From JBMDXB01 sp048594885 (GTDB lineage: Bacteria > Acidobacteriota > Vicinamibacteria > Vicinamibacterales > 2-12-FULL-66-21), in the NCBI GenBank assembly GCA_048594885.1, contig JBMDXB010000013.1, forward strand, positions 27,741 to 91,740: a stretch of DNA of 64,000 bases. Direction: 5' to 3'. The position numbers and the translations under genes were made by a program. Under the pieces are notes generated by a model. The model saw only the letters and a list, made by a program, of their open reading frames with translations, searched no databases and was not told the origin of the DNA. Below are positions 22,079-33,009 of the stretch, piece after piece. Each line of letters begins with the position of its first letter. Within the stretch, counting starts at the first letter, position 1.

Positions 22079-23704
22079 TCACGCGCGCCGGGGTCGTGCA
22101 GCCCCGGGATCCGGCCGGCGCGTCGAGCACATGTCGGACGCCGAATCGCGTGCCCCGTAGCTCCAGAACAGCACGCCGCTGTAGCCGCCGTCCGCGGCGG
22201 CGGCGACGAATTCCTGCTGTGTGATTCTGGTGCCGGCAGTCGGGACTTCACCGACGAAGCATGGCTTGTCCAGGCCCAGTTCGTCGTACGGGGTCCACGG
22301 GAACGGTTCTTCTCGCGCGAAATGGTCGTACCAATGGAACTGGTACAGGTCGAGGTCGCACCCCGTCCACCGCGGCAGCCACATCCGCCTCGCGGTGCCG
22401 AGCGTGACGAGCTGGGTAGGCGTCAGGCGGTGCACGTACGCGGCGCAGCTCCTCACGAATGTCTGCATCTCCGCCAGCGACACGACATCGTGCCGGTCGC
22501 GAAGCGTGTTGCCGGCCTCATCGACCGCCCAGTCCGGTTCGTTGCAGACGTCCCACGCCAGAATCGCGGGGTGCCTGCCGTAGCGTTCGAGCAGCGGTTG
22601 CAGCGCACGATCGAGGTAGCTGCGGCGCTTGGCAGCGTCGCGAATGACGTCGGCATGTCCACCGAGCTGCACGCCGCTGACCGTCCGTGGATACGCGCTC
22701 CAGCCGAAGTCGAGCAACACCGGTATGACCAGTACCCCGTGGTGCTCGGCCGCCTGAAGCAGCACGTCGAAGTCGCGGTAGAACAGATCGTCGAGGCCCG
22801 TGACACTGCCGTCCGGAGCAAACGCCGGAGCCGCGCGACCGTCGCAGAAGATGAAGAACCGCACGACGGACGAGGCGATGGGGTTGCGGCGGCGAAGGTC
22901 GGCAAACTGGGCGTCGCATTCCGTGCGTTCGAAGTCGAACAGGAACGGAGGTTCCGTTTCGACGACGAATTCGTCCAGCCACATCGGGCCGTCGATCGCC
23001 GCCAACGGGGAGCCGGCGACCATCGCCATGCCCATCAAGCTCACGTTCCGGAGCTCGAAGCCGGAATCGACATAGGCGGCATCGCGGACGTCGAACCGCA
23101 CCATGAGATCGACGGAGCGCTCCTCCCACGATGCGCTGATCGGTAGCGGCCTGGTGAACAGCGATGGCCAGCGTTCCGGCGTGAGCCGCGTTTTGGCAAA
23201 CAGTTGCAGGTAGTTCGGGGAGTCTGCGGATCCCGCACTGCCTCTCGGCACGCGAATACGCCACCGCGCGAGAACGCCGTCCAAATCCACGGACGAGGCG
23301 CTCTCGAGCGGCGGGCAGCCCCGCGGCCAGTGGTCGAAGAGACTGACGTAGACCGCGCCGGCGGAACGGATGGTGTCGGCGCCCGATAGATGGCAATCGA
23401 TGCGGAGCGCGCCGCGGCCCGACAGCGGATCGACCGCAACCTGCGAGCCCGTGAAGCCGCGCACGCCTGCGAACGTCTCACACGTCCAGCCGCTGGTCGA
23501 GAGACCGTCGTGGCCCCAGGCACGGCCGAAGTCGTGTCCGTAGCCGATCCATGGGTGATTCCATCCCGTGTGGAACGCGTCGGTGGATTGCGCACGTGCC
23601 GACCCGCCCAGCGCGTGCGCCCAGACCGGCAGCAGGCTCAGCGTCCGCAGGAATCGCCGCCGGCCGTGCGGGCCTCCGGAGACGGCAATGTCGTGATGCG
23701 GCAT
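22079..23704 (-). CDS. Tat-exported GH5-like (clan GH-A) glycoside hydrolase with N-terminal beta-sandwich
   Basis: 541 residues from the ATG at 23704, which is preceded by GGAAGA; longer upstream readings lack a signal. GRRRFLRTLSLLP is a twin-arginine signal. Residues about 45-250 form a carbohydrate-binding-type beta-sandwich. Residues about 255-520 are a (beta/alpha)8 barrel with the clan GH-A signature: WDVCNEPDW, where E389 is the likely acid/base, and CFVGEVPTAG, where E486 is the likely nucleophile. HWYDHF and FWSYG fit beta strands 6-8. Cellulase or mannanase-type GH5 is the nearest family I recognise; substrate is unresolved. It is divergent from the TPR/CRTAC1 gene with only 38 bases between. 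The Arg/Pro-rich last 15 residues look like read-through past the native end. Confidence 0.8.
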   Translation of the reverse strand: MPHHDIAVSGGPHGRRRFLRTLSLLPVWAHALGGSARAQSTDAFHTGWNHPWIGYGHDFGRAWGHDGLSTSGWTCETFAGVRGFTGSQVAVDPLSGRGALRIDCHLSGADTIRSAGAVYVSLFDHWPRGCPPLESASSVDLDGVLARWRIRVPRGSAGSADSPNYLQLFAKTRLTPERWPSLFTRPLPISASWEERSVDLMVRFDVRDAAYVDSGFELRNVSLMGMAMVAGSPLAAIDGPMWLDEFVVETEPPFLFDFERTECDAQFADLRRRNPIASSVVRFFIFCDGRAAPAFAPDGSVTGLDDLFYRDFDVLLQAAEHHGVLVIPVLLDFGWSAYPRTVSGVQLGGHADVIRDAAKRRSYLDRALQPLLERYGRHPAILAWDVCNEPDWAVDEAGNTLRDRHDVVSLAEMQTFVRSCAAYVHRLTPTQLVTLGTARRMWLPRWTGCDLDLYQFHWYDHFAREEPFPWTPYDELGLDKPCFVGEVPTAGTRITQQEFVAAAADGGYSGVLFWSYGARDSASDMCSTRRPDPGAARPRRA

Positions 23705-23742
23705 TCTTCCGGGGCGCTCCTGTTGAATAGTACTATGCTCGC

Positions 23743-25962
<2,220 letters not shown>

Positions 25963-25994
25963 GCGCGGGAGCATTCAGCCAGAGGAGAACAATC

Positions 25995-26693
25995 GTGTTT
26001 CGATCGACCGCAGCAGCGTCGCTCATACTTGCCAGCATTGTCATCGCCGTCGGCGCCCAGGACCCTGGCCGAAGCGACGGGAAGACCCTCGTGTACGCCG
26101 ACTTCGAACGGGTGGAGGACGGCCGGCCGGTCACTACGCGGGGCGGTCTCATCCAATTGGTCGCCTACGAGGAGAGCCGGACTCACAAGAGCACCTTCAA
26201 AGGGCTGGAGGGCGCCACGCCGCCGGCGCCGGAGCTGGTGCGCATCAAGAAGGACGACCCGAATCGCGCGATGAAGTTCGACTACGCGCTGCTGGCGCCG
26301 AACCAGTGGGCCGGCGTGACCGTCGAGCTTCACGGGCTTCCCGACGTAGACGGTCAGGCCGTGCCCGAGGACGTCAGCATGTACAAGACGCTGTCGCTGC
26401 AGGTCTACGCCACCGGCGTTCCCATCTTGCGCCTCGAAACGGTCTCGGGCGAGCGTGGCCGGGACATGCGGATGGTGTACCCGCAGATGACGTTCCAGAT
26501 CCGGCCCGGCATGAACACCTACAAGGTGCCGATGACCTCGTTCACGCAACCGGCATGGTTCACCGATCGGCGCGTGGACCCGAAGGACATCTTCAGGAAG
26601 CTGACCTCCGTCCACCTGACGGCGTTCTGCGACCAGTGCCCGGAGAACCGCCAGGGCATGGTGATCGTCGACAACGTCATCTTCGAAAAGTAA
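25995..26693 (+). CDS. small secreted beta-sandwich (CBM11/CIA30-like) protein
   Basis: 232 residues from a GTG with AGAGGAGA seven bases upstream. A signal peptide (1-20, ending VGAQ) precedes TLVYADFERVEDG, a long strand-rich region (SLQVYATGVPILRLET, MTFQIRPGMNTYKVPMTSF) and a C-terminal GMVIVDNVIFEK strand. This pattern is typical of galactose-binding-like jelly rolls such as CBM11 and CIA30 domains. The two Cys in FCDQCPEN could form a disulfide or bind a metal. It probably shares a transcript with the TPR/CRTAC1 gene upstream. Carbohydrate binding is an inference. Confidence 0.7.
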   Translation: MFRSTAAASLILASIVIAVGAQDPGRSDGKTLVYADFERVEDGRPVTTRGGLIQLVAYEESRTHKSTFKGLEGATPPAPELVRIKKDDPNRAMKFDYALLAPNQWAGVTVELHGLPDVDGQAVPEDVSMYKTLSLQVYATGVPILRLETVSGERGRDMRMVYPQMTFQIRPGMNTYKVPMTSFTQPAWFTDRRVDPKDIFRKLTSVHLTAFCDQCPENRQGMVIVDNVIFEK

Positions 26694-26714
26694 GCTCGAG
26701 CGGTTCGGCGATCG

Positions 26715-26990
26715 TCAACGAGGACGTTGACGCATCCTCTTGCGCGGTAACTCATGTCCGCGAATCGGTGGATTGCCCTTCCCCGTCCGCTTGAGTACCC
26801 GAAGCGCCTTCTTGATGTCGCCTCTCGCGGCGCGTTCGGCGAAGTACTCCTCTGTGCGAAGCGCTGATACCTTCTCGGCGACGGCGACGTTGATCAATTG
26901 ATTCACCGCTACGCCTTCGGCTTTGGCGACTTTCTTCGCTTCTTCCATCAGTGAGGGCTGAAGCCGCAGCGCGAAATTACTCTTCTTCAT
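26715..26990 (-). CDS. HicB-like / Arc-type antitoxin of a PIN toxin module
   Basis: 91 residues from ATG 26990. FALRLQPSLMEEAKKVAKAEGVAVNQLINVAVAEKV is a ribbon-helix-helix of the HicB/Arc type, followed by a basic tail (RTGKGNPPIRGHELPRKRM). It overlaps the end of the PIN fragment by ATGA, the normal gene order for PIN-toxin/HicB-like-antitoxin pairs. Since the toxin is truncated, this antitoxin appears orphaned, unless it represses other promoters. Confidence 0.8.
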   Translation of the reverse strand: MKKSNFALRLQPSLMEEAKKVAKAEGVAVNQLINVAVAEKVSALRTEEYFAERAARGDIKKALRVLKRTGKGNPPIRGHELPRKRMRQRPR

Positions 26991-27193
26991 GAGCGACTCT
27001 CCATCCGTCGCACGGCGTCTGCGGGTGCCATGATTTCGAGTCCGAAGCGCGCGGCTGCCGACTCGAAGTGTCGCCGATTGAACGTGACGACCACTTCGGT
27101 GCGCCCGTTCACGGCCGTTTCGAGTACGAGGTCGTCTCCGGGGTCTGGCAGCAGCGGCCGCCACAAGAACGAGACCCGAACGGGCTCTATCAC
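26987..27193 (-). pseudogene. N-terminally truncated PIN-domain toxin remnant
   Basis: About 68 codons remain: VRVSFLWRPLLPDPGDD, VLETAVNGRTEVVVTFNRRHF and FGLEIMAPADAVRRM are the C-terminal half of the 'putative toxin component, PIN family' proteins, with the later acidic residues of the active site. The N-terminal half, with the first catalytic Asp (usually DTNV), is missing: upstream sequence is the VWFA gene. A GTG at 27193 overlaps the VWFA stop (GTGA), so the fragment might still be translated, but it cannot form a complete PIN nuclease site. A deletion or rearrangement fused it to the VWFA gene end. Confidence 0.75.
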
Positions 27194-29367
27194 TCTACGA
27201 TCGTAAAGAACGCGGTGCGGAGCTGTTCCTCGCCGGCCGTCTTCAGGCGGAGCCTCAGCTCGTACGTGCCGGCCGGAAACTTGTCGATGGGCAGCTTCGC
27301 CATGTGCTGCATGCGTCCGCCGGACGAGGCGGCGGGTAGATCGAGCGGCACCGAACCGAGCGTGCGGCCGCCGTGCAGGATGTCGAGCGTCGCTGCCGGC
27401 GGCTCCCCTGGTTGTGCGTAGAACGCAAAGTAGAACGTCAGCTCGCTGTCCCACCCTCGTTGCAGCGGCTGGCCGGCGTTCGGATAGAGCAGCAGCTCGC
27501 CGTACTGGAAGGGGAGGCCGGGAGTCCGGTCCGCCTGCGCCACCTTCTCGATCTGCCGGACCACCACGAGCGTGCTCGCCAGGTTGTGCCCGCCGGAGCT
27601 TGAGGGCACGGTCAGCGTCGAGAGCCGGGCGCTGGCGCTGTTGCCGATCGCGTCGTGAACGATCACTTCGAGGGCGTAGACGCCCGGCGGAAGGTCCGGC
27701 TGCCGGTAGAACAGGATTTCGCCAGCGCGCGCGGCATCGACCTCGGTCGCGGCGCCGGTGAGGATGTACTGCTGGCTCAGCGTGCGCACTGGCTGGCCGG
27801 CCGCGTTCTTGATTCGTGCGACGATGGCCGCCTGCGCGGCATATGTGCCGCGCTGCTCGTCCACCTGAAAGCGCAGATCGCGCGTCTTCACCTGGGCGAC
27901 GATCGGCACCGCCGCCTGGCCCTTCGGCTGTGGGAACACGAAGCCGGTCGCGCTCAGCGGGAAGGCATTCGGCAACGTGCGGCTCTCGAGCGCGGCGATC
28001 GCCGCGGCCTCGTAGCTCGCGCCCGCCAGCGCCGCCCGCCGCACGGCCAGGTAGCCTTTGCGGGCGAACACCTGCGTCCCCTCTCGCTTGACCTTCACCT
28101 GAATCGTCCGGAACTTGCCGTCGAAGTTCGTATTCGAAGGTGAGTACGTGAGCATGTAGTGGAAGCGGTTGTCTTCGTCGATGCGGCGGAACGCCGAGCC
28201 GAGGTCGTTGGTGTCGCGGATCAGGAACCCGCCCGTGTCTTCGGCGAGGCGTGCCAGGCCGCCGTGCGGATCCAGGCGGATGAGATCTTCCGTCCGCTCG
28301 ACCAGGCGCGTCAGCGGACCGTTCGACGGATCGCGGCTGACGCCGGTCTGACGAAGGCGTTCCTGGCCGGCCGCGTCCACTTCCCTGCGCGTCTCCGTCA
28401 ACGCGCTCTCGGCGCGCAATCCGGCGGCATCGATGGTGTAAACGCTCACGTTCGCGCGGTTGGCGACGCTCACGAGCGCATCGAGCCGCGCCTGCATGGC
28501 CGGAGACGCGGGCATTCCCTCGGAGAGGTACACGAGCGTCTTCCGCCCGGGCATGACGCCGAGCGACTGAACGATCGTCAAGAGCGCGTCGGCGCTGCCA
28601 AACCCGCGCTGATCGCGGTCGAGCGACTCGAACGTGCGCAGCATGCGCATCTCGAGCTCCGTCAACTGCTGCTCGACCAGCGCCTGCGCCGCCGTCAGAT
28701 TGCCCCCTTCCCCCCTGAACGCGAGCGAGTCCCTGCCGATACCGAGCGCGTCGAGCGAGACGAGCCGCTCGTTCAGCGCCTGCCGGCGATCGGCCTCCGC
28801 CTCCTGCTTCGACGAGCCGGCCGGCGTTACGGTGTGCACGGCCCGTCGCGCGAGCGACAGATCGTCCGTGTACGCCTGCAGCACGCGCAGTCCGGGATCG
28901 GTGGCGAACACGCCAATCCGTCCGGCGCTCTCGCCGCTCATCGGCAGGTACGCCAGCGCGGCCTTCTGCGCGAGCGCGAGTGGCTCCGGGCGCAGCGCGT
29001 CGAAGACGATCGCCACGGTTGGAGCATCCTGCGAGGCTGAGGGCGCGGCCGCGTCCGCGCTGCCCTTCGCTGAAGCCGGCGGCGACGTGCCCACCCGTCG
29101 GCCGACTTTGACGCCGATGCCGCTGCCCCGCTCGACCACGCTGAACGAGCCGAGCCGCTGCGGCACGTGGTCTTCGAGAATCTCGAAGTCGTTCGCCGTG
29201 AGGTCCAGTACAGGATGTCCGCGCTTGTCGCGCACGACGACATCCACGAGGATGGCCGTCACGCCGGCAGAGTAGGACTCCGTCTGCGGCGAGCGGGGCG
29301 CGCGTTGTGCCGCCAGTACGCCGTCGAACGCTATCGCGAGGACGAGAAACGCGGCGTGGAATTTCAT
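27190..29367 (-). CDS. VWFA-related acidobacterial domain protein (long form)
   Basis: 725 residues from ATG 29367, preceded by GAGGGA. A signal peptide (1-20, ending VLAAQ) is followed by AILVDVVVRDKRGHPVLDL and the VWFA-like domain (about 100-430: IVFDALRPEPLAL, MPGRKTLVYLSEGMPA, VSVYTIDAAGLR, GGFLIRDTNDLG). Two or three beta-sandwich modules (about 430-725) follow, and the protein ends LRTAFFTIVE. Roughly 280 residues longer than the copy at 18975 and similar in layout to its upstream neighbour at 29537-31720, so the two look like tandem paralogues. Secreted; function unknown. Confidence 0.87.
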   Translation of the reverse strand: MKFHAAFLVLAIAFDGVLAAQRAPRSPQTESYSAGVTAILVDVVVRDKRGHPVLDLTANDFEILEDHVPQRLGSFSVVERGSGIGVKVGRRVGTSPPASAKGSADAAAPSASQDAPTVAIVFDALRPEPLALAQKAALAYLPMSGESAGRIGVFATDPGLRVLQAYTDDLSLARRAVHTVTPAGSSKQEAEADRRQALNERLVSLDALGIGRDSLAFRGEGGNLTAAQALVEQQLTELEMRMLRTFESLDRDQRGFGSADALLTIVQSLGVMPGRKTLVYLSEGMPASPAMQARLDALVSVANRANVSVYTIDAAGLRAESALTETRREVDAAGQERLRQTGVSRDPSNGPLTRLVERTEDLIRLDPHGGLARLAEDTGGFLIRDTNDLGSAFRRIDEDNRFHYMLTYSPSNTNFDGKFRTIQVKVKREGTQVFARKGYLAVRRAALAGASYEAAAIAALESRTLPNAFPLSATGFVFPQPKGQAAVPIVAQVKTRDLRFQVDEQRGTYAAQAAIVARIKNAAGQPVRTLSQQYILTGAATEVDAARAGEILFYRQPDLPPGVYALEVIVHDAIGNSASARLSTLTVPSSSGGHNLASTLVVVRQIEKVAQADRTPGLPFQYGELLLYPNAGQPLQRGWDSELTFYFAFYAQPGEPPAATLDILHGGRTLGSVPLDLPAASSGGRMQHMAKLPIDKFPAGTYELRLRLKTAGEEQLRTAFFTIVE

Positions 29368-29436
29368 TGCTGATCCCTCAGCCGAAGAACGCGTGACTCG
29401 ACGAGGCCACGTGCCGACGGCCTCAACGCGACGCCG

Positions 29437-29506
29437 CGACGACACGACGGCGCGCCGAAACAGACGTTACATTATGACGTCGCCTCGTCGTGACGTCGTG
29501 TCGTCG
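29437..29506. repeat. 13-bp inverted repeat CGACGACACGACG in the gap 29368-29536
   Basis: The arm at 29437-29449 is exactly repeated in inverse at 29494-29506 within CGTCGTG-rich sequence of 7-8 base periodicity. It lies between the tandem VWFA genes (both on the minus strand) and may act as a transcript hairpin. Another small palindrome (GGACCGTCGGTCC type) follows around 29513-29525. Confidence 0.65.
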
Positions 29507-29536
29507 TGCAGGGACCGTCGGTCCGTCTCAGGACCG

Positions 29537-31720
29537 TCAATCGACGAGCCTGAGCATCGTCGAGCGCACGATCTGCTGCGACCCCTGCGTGATGACGACG
29601 CGCAGTTCATAAGTGCCCGCGGGCAGCGCCGCGACGGGCAGGCGGCTCACGTGCTGGATCCGGCCGGCGTTGTCCGCGTCGGCAAGCGGCAGCGCAAGCT
29701 TCGCCAGCGCCGCCCCGTTTTGCAGGACGTTCAGCGTCGCCTGTGGTTTCGATCCCTTGCCGGGATACACCGTCAGGAAGAACCCGATCTCCTGCGTCGC
29801 GTCCTTGCGCACCGGCTCGCCGAGATTCGGGTAGAGCAGCATGTCGCCGACGAGGAACGGATTGCCGGCGGGCCGATCCGCCGCCGCCACGCGCTCCCCG
29901 CTGCCGACGAGCACCAGCGTGCTCGCGCGAAGTGCATTCGCGGCGCCCGGGCGCTGATCGAGCGTGCCGAACCTCACGCTCGCCCGTTCGCCGAGCGCGT
30001 CGTGGACGATCGCTTCCATCCTGTACACGCCGGGCGCGAAGTCGCGCTCGCGGTAGAAGAGCACGTTGCCCTGCTTGACGGAATCGAGCCGTTCCGCCGG
30101 TCCGGTGAGCACGTAGTTCTGGCTCATCTTGTCGATGACGTCGTCGTTTTCGGTGCGGAACCGGACCAGGACGGTGAATTCCGCGCGGTACGACGTGCCG
30201 TCCTCGGTGGTGCGGAACGTCAGCGCGGAGGCCGGCACCGAGACGAGGACCGGGGTCAGGCCGAGGTGGCCGGTCTCCGGGAACGTCATCGTCGCCGCCC
30301 GGATCGGAAGGGCGTTCGGCACCGGCTTCGATTCGAGCAGCGCGAGAGCCGGCGCCTCGAACGACATCAACGGCATCGGTCCGGCGGTGCGCACCGCGTA
30401 GTAGCCCTTGCGGGCCGCCACCTCGACGCCGGGCCGTGTCACTTTCACCGCGATCGTGCGGAACTTACCGTCGAAGGTGTCGTTCTTCGGCACGTACGAC
30501 AGCATGTAGTAGTTCCGCATGTCCTGATCGACCCGCCTGAAGCCGCCGGTGAGATCGTTCGTGTTGCGGATCAGGATGCCACCCGTCTGATCGGTGAGCT
30601 GGCCGAGGACAACGTGCGGATCGTTCCGTGCCATTTCGTTGGCGCGTTCGAGATCCTGAGTCATGGCGCTCCCCATCACGTCGGCCGTCGGGTTGCGCCG
30701 CAGCATCCGGTTCGCGGCCTCGTTGATCGCATCGCGCGTTTCCGTGCTCGTGCTCTCCGTCCGCAGGCCGGCGGCGTCCATCGCGTAAATGCTCACGTTG
30801 GCGCGATTCGCCGTGTCGATGAGCGAGCGGAACCGTTCACCGGCATTCGCCGCCGTGCCAAAGCCCTCCGAAAAGACGACCATGGACTTGCGGCCGGGAA
30901 TCGCGCGCATGCCGTTGACGACGGCGAGCAGGGCGTTTGCCGTCGAGAGACCCTGGTGTTCGCGTTCGAGCGCCTCGAACGTCGCGAGCGTGCGCTGCTG
31001 CATCTCGGCGGCGATCGCGTCCGCTGCGCTGGCTCCGGCGCCCTGCTGTGCCGCCTGCGCGGCGGCCTGTCCGCCTGCCTGCAGCACGCCGAGCGCGCTT
31101 GCCGCGCCAGCCGCCTGTTGTCCGGCCTCGCGCGCACGCGCCCCCTGTGACTCCGCCTGCGGCCCGGTCCGCGTCCCTACGGTCTCGATCGCCTTCCGAA
31201 GCCGCGACACGTCGCGTGTGTAGTTCTGATGCGTCACCAGCGACAGGTCGATCCCGAACACGCCGACGAGCGCCTGGTTTTCGTTGTCGCGACTCACGTA
31301 CGCCAGCGCCGCTTTGTGCGCGATCGCGCGCGCCTCGGGCGAGAGCCTGTCGAACACCAGGGCGACGACGGGCTGAGGCGGAGTCGCGGTTGCCGACGCT
31401 GCTGCCGGTTCGGCGGGTCGCGGTATGACGCCGGCCGCCGGGGCCGGCTGCGAAGAAGCCGTGCCGGCTGGGGTGAAGAGCGTCAGCGAGCCGAGCTCCT
31501 GGCGTACGCCGTCTTCGTAGATCTCGAATTCAGCGGCGGTCAGATCGGTGACCGGCTGGCCGCGCTTGTCGCGGACAACGACGTCCACGAGCACGGCGGT
31601 CGCGTGAGACTGGACGGCGCGATCGGCGCGGACAGGCGGCGTCTGCGGTGCCTGCGCGGCAGGCGTCGCGGCGATGGCCGCGACGCAGAGCACCAAGGAA
31701 AGCGGTCTGACGAGCATCAT
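29537..31720 (-). CDS. VWFA-related acidobacterial domain protein (long form)
   Basis: About 727 residues; starts at 31720 or at the next ATG, 31717, which sits better relative to GGAG. A signal peptide (ending TPAAQAPQ) leads into AVLVDVVVRDKRGQPVTDLTAAEFEIYEDG, here broken into the family's opening strands. The VWFA-like domain (LVFDRLSPEARAI, IPGRKSMVVFSEGFG, VSIYAMDAAGLR, GGILIRNTNDLTGG) has an Ala/Gln-rich insertion (around residues 205-235: QQAAGAASALG). C-terminal beta modules end STMLRLVD. It lies 15 bases after the TPR gene, indicating one minus-strand operon TPR-TPR-VWFA-VWFA. The extracytoplasmic role is unknown. Confidence 0.87.
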   Translation of the reverse strand: MMLVRPLSLVLCVAAIAATPAAQAPQTPPVRADRAVQSHATAVLVDVVVRDKRGQPVTDLTAAEFEIYEDGVRQELGSLTLFTPAGTASSQPAPAAGVIPRPAEPAAASATATPPQPVVALVFDRLSPEARAIAHKAALAYVSRDNENQALVGVFGIDLSLVTHQNYTRDVSRLRKAIETVGTRTGPQAESQGARAREAGQQAAGAASALGVLQAGGQAAAQAAQQGAGASAADAIAAEMQQRTLATFEALEREHQGLSTANALLAVVNGMRAIPGRKSMVVFSEGFGTAANAGERFRSLIDTANRANVSIYAMDAAGLRTESTSTETRDAINEAANRMLRRNPTADVMGSAMTQDLERANEMARNDPHVVLGQLTDQTGGILIRNTNDLTGGFRRVDQDMRNYYMLSYVPKNDTFDGKFRTIAVKVTRPGVEVAARKGYYAVRTAGPMPLMSFEAPALALLESKPVPNALPIRAATMTFPETGHLGLTPVLVSVPASALTFRTTEDGTSYRAEFTVLVRFRTENDDVIDKMSQNYVLTGPAERLDSVKQGNVLFYRERDFAPGVYRMEAIVHDALGERASVRFGTLDQRPGAANALRASTLVLVGSGERVAAADRPAGNPFLVGDMLLYPNLGEPVRKDATQEIGFFLTVYPGKGSKPQATLNVLQNGAALAKLALPLADADNAGRIQHVSRLPVAALPAGTYELRVVITQGSQQIVRSTMLRLVD

Positions 31721-31735
31721 CGCTCCGTTTCGCAA

Positions 31736-32947
31736 TCAGCGGATTCGCTCGGCAATGCCGCCGAGCGCCTGCGAGCCGTGCTTGCCGGCGCGTACGAGGC
31801 GTTCGAGGCGCAGGAACTCGGTCCGCTCCCGCTCCGCGTCCGCCTTCCGCCCGGCGCGCTGGTACGCGCGCGACAACACGAACCGCATCGACGGGCTGTC
31901 GGGTGCGAGCTTCACGCCGGTCTCCAGGTGTTCGATCGATCCGGGAACATCGCCCGACTCCAGCAGCGCCTGGCCGATGGCGCGCCGCGCGGCGAAGTCA
32001 CCGGGATCGATCTCGACGACCCGCTGCGCCCAGGTCTTTGCGGCCTCCCAGTCCGACTGATGGAGGTATTCGAACGCGATCTGCAGCAGCGACGGCACGT
32101 GGCCGGGCGACGTCTCGAGCTCCCGCTTGAACGCCTCGATCGCGCGGGCGGGATCCTCATCGAGCAGGTACACGCCGTAGCCGTAGTGCACGTTCGGCGA
32201 GTCCGGATACCGCTGCACCAGCAGCTCGAATGCAGGCTTGGCGGCCGCCGGCCGCCGCGCGGCGCGGTAGTAGGCGCCGCGGCCCGCCAGCATCACGATT
32301 TCGCGGCGCTGGGGCGGCAGCTCCGACGGCGTCATCGGGATGCGCAGCAGCGCCATACCGAACGCCTCGATGACGCGGGGGCTGTCCGTGCCTTCCTTTG
32401 CGAAGTTCTGGAGCGTGGAGAGCGCGAACTCGTATTGCCCCAGACGCGTCATCGTGATGGCTGTGTGGTAGGTGATCGACGCCACGAGGTCCGGTGGACC
32501 GGCGACGCCGAGGTCGCCGGCCTGGAGCAGATCCGACAGCGCCGTCTCGTAGTTCTTCAACTGAAACTCACACAGGCCCTTGAAGCCGTGCGCCGCCGCG
32601 TGCTTCGGCTGGAGCCGGACTACGCGCCCGAACGCGTCGCGGGCTTCTGCGTAGCGATCGAGCTCGTAGAACCCCGTCCCGATGTGCCAGTACCCTTCGA
32701 CCCACGACGGCCGCAGGCGCACCGCTTCCTGGTACAGCGCGATCGCCTCTTCGATCTTGCGCGCGTCCCTGGCGGCTGCCGCCTCGCGGACGATCCGATC
32801 GAATTTCGGGTTGGCGGCGGCAGGCTTCTGCGCCGAAGCAGCCGGCTTCTTCGGAGTCGCGGCCGCCTGGCCGAACACAGCCGGCGTCCCCGCCGCGAAG
32901 ATCCACACGGCCAAGGGAACGCAACCGTACTGCCTCACCCGTTTCAT
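31736..32947 (-). CDS. secreted TPR-repeat protein
   Basis: 403 residues from ATG 32947. A signal peptide (1-26, ending AVFGQ) and an Ala/Lys/Pro-rich segment (TPKKPAASAQKPAAA) precede about eight tetratricopeptide repeats (about 55-390), for example AIALYQEAVRLRPSWVEGYW and AFGRVVRLQPKHAAAHGFKG. These form protein-binding superhelices. A heptamer array occupies its whole leader, so no clear ribosome site is visible. Neighbours are another TPR protein upstream and two VWFA proteins downstream, suggesting assembly of a periplasmic or surface complex. The partner is unknown. Confidence 0.85.
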   Translation of the reverse strand: MKRVRQYGCVPLAVWIFAAGTPAVFGQAAATPKKPAASAQKPAAANPKFDRIVREAAAARDARKIEEAIALYQEAVRLRPSWVEGYWHIGTGFYELDRYAEARDAFGRVVRLQPKHAAAHGFKGLCEFQLKNYETALSDLLQAGDLGVAGPPDLVASITYHTAITMTRLGQYEFALSTLQNFAKEGTDSPRVIEAFGMALLRIPMTPSELPPQRREIVMLAGRGAYYRAARRPAAAKPAFELLVQRYPDSPNVHYGYGVYLLDEDPARAIEAFKRELETSPGHVPSLLQIAFEYLHQSDWEAAKTWAQRVVEIDPGDFAARRAIGQALLESGDVPGSIEHLETGVKLAPDSPSMRFVLSRAYQRAGRKADAERERTEFLRLERLVRAGKHGSQALGGIAERIR

Positions 32948-32952
32948 AACTT

Positions 32953-33007
32953 CTGCACCCTGCACCCTGCACCCTGCACCCTGCACCCTGCACCTGCACC
33001 CGGCACC
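32953..33007. repeat. CTGCACC heptamer array between two TPR genes
   Basis: Five exact CTGCACC units and three degenerate ones fill the gap between the two TPR genes, starting five bases from the start codon of one and ending two bases from the stop of the other. Confidence 0.9.
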
Positions 33008-33009
33008 GC

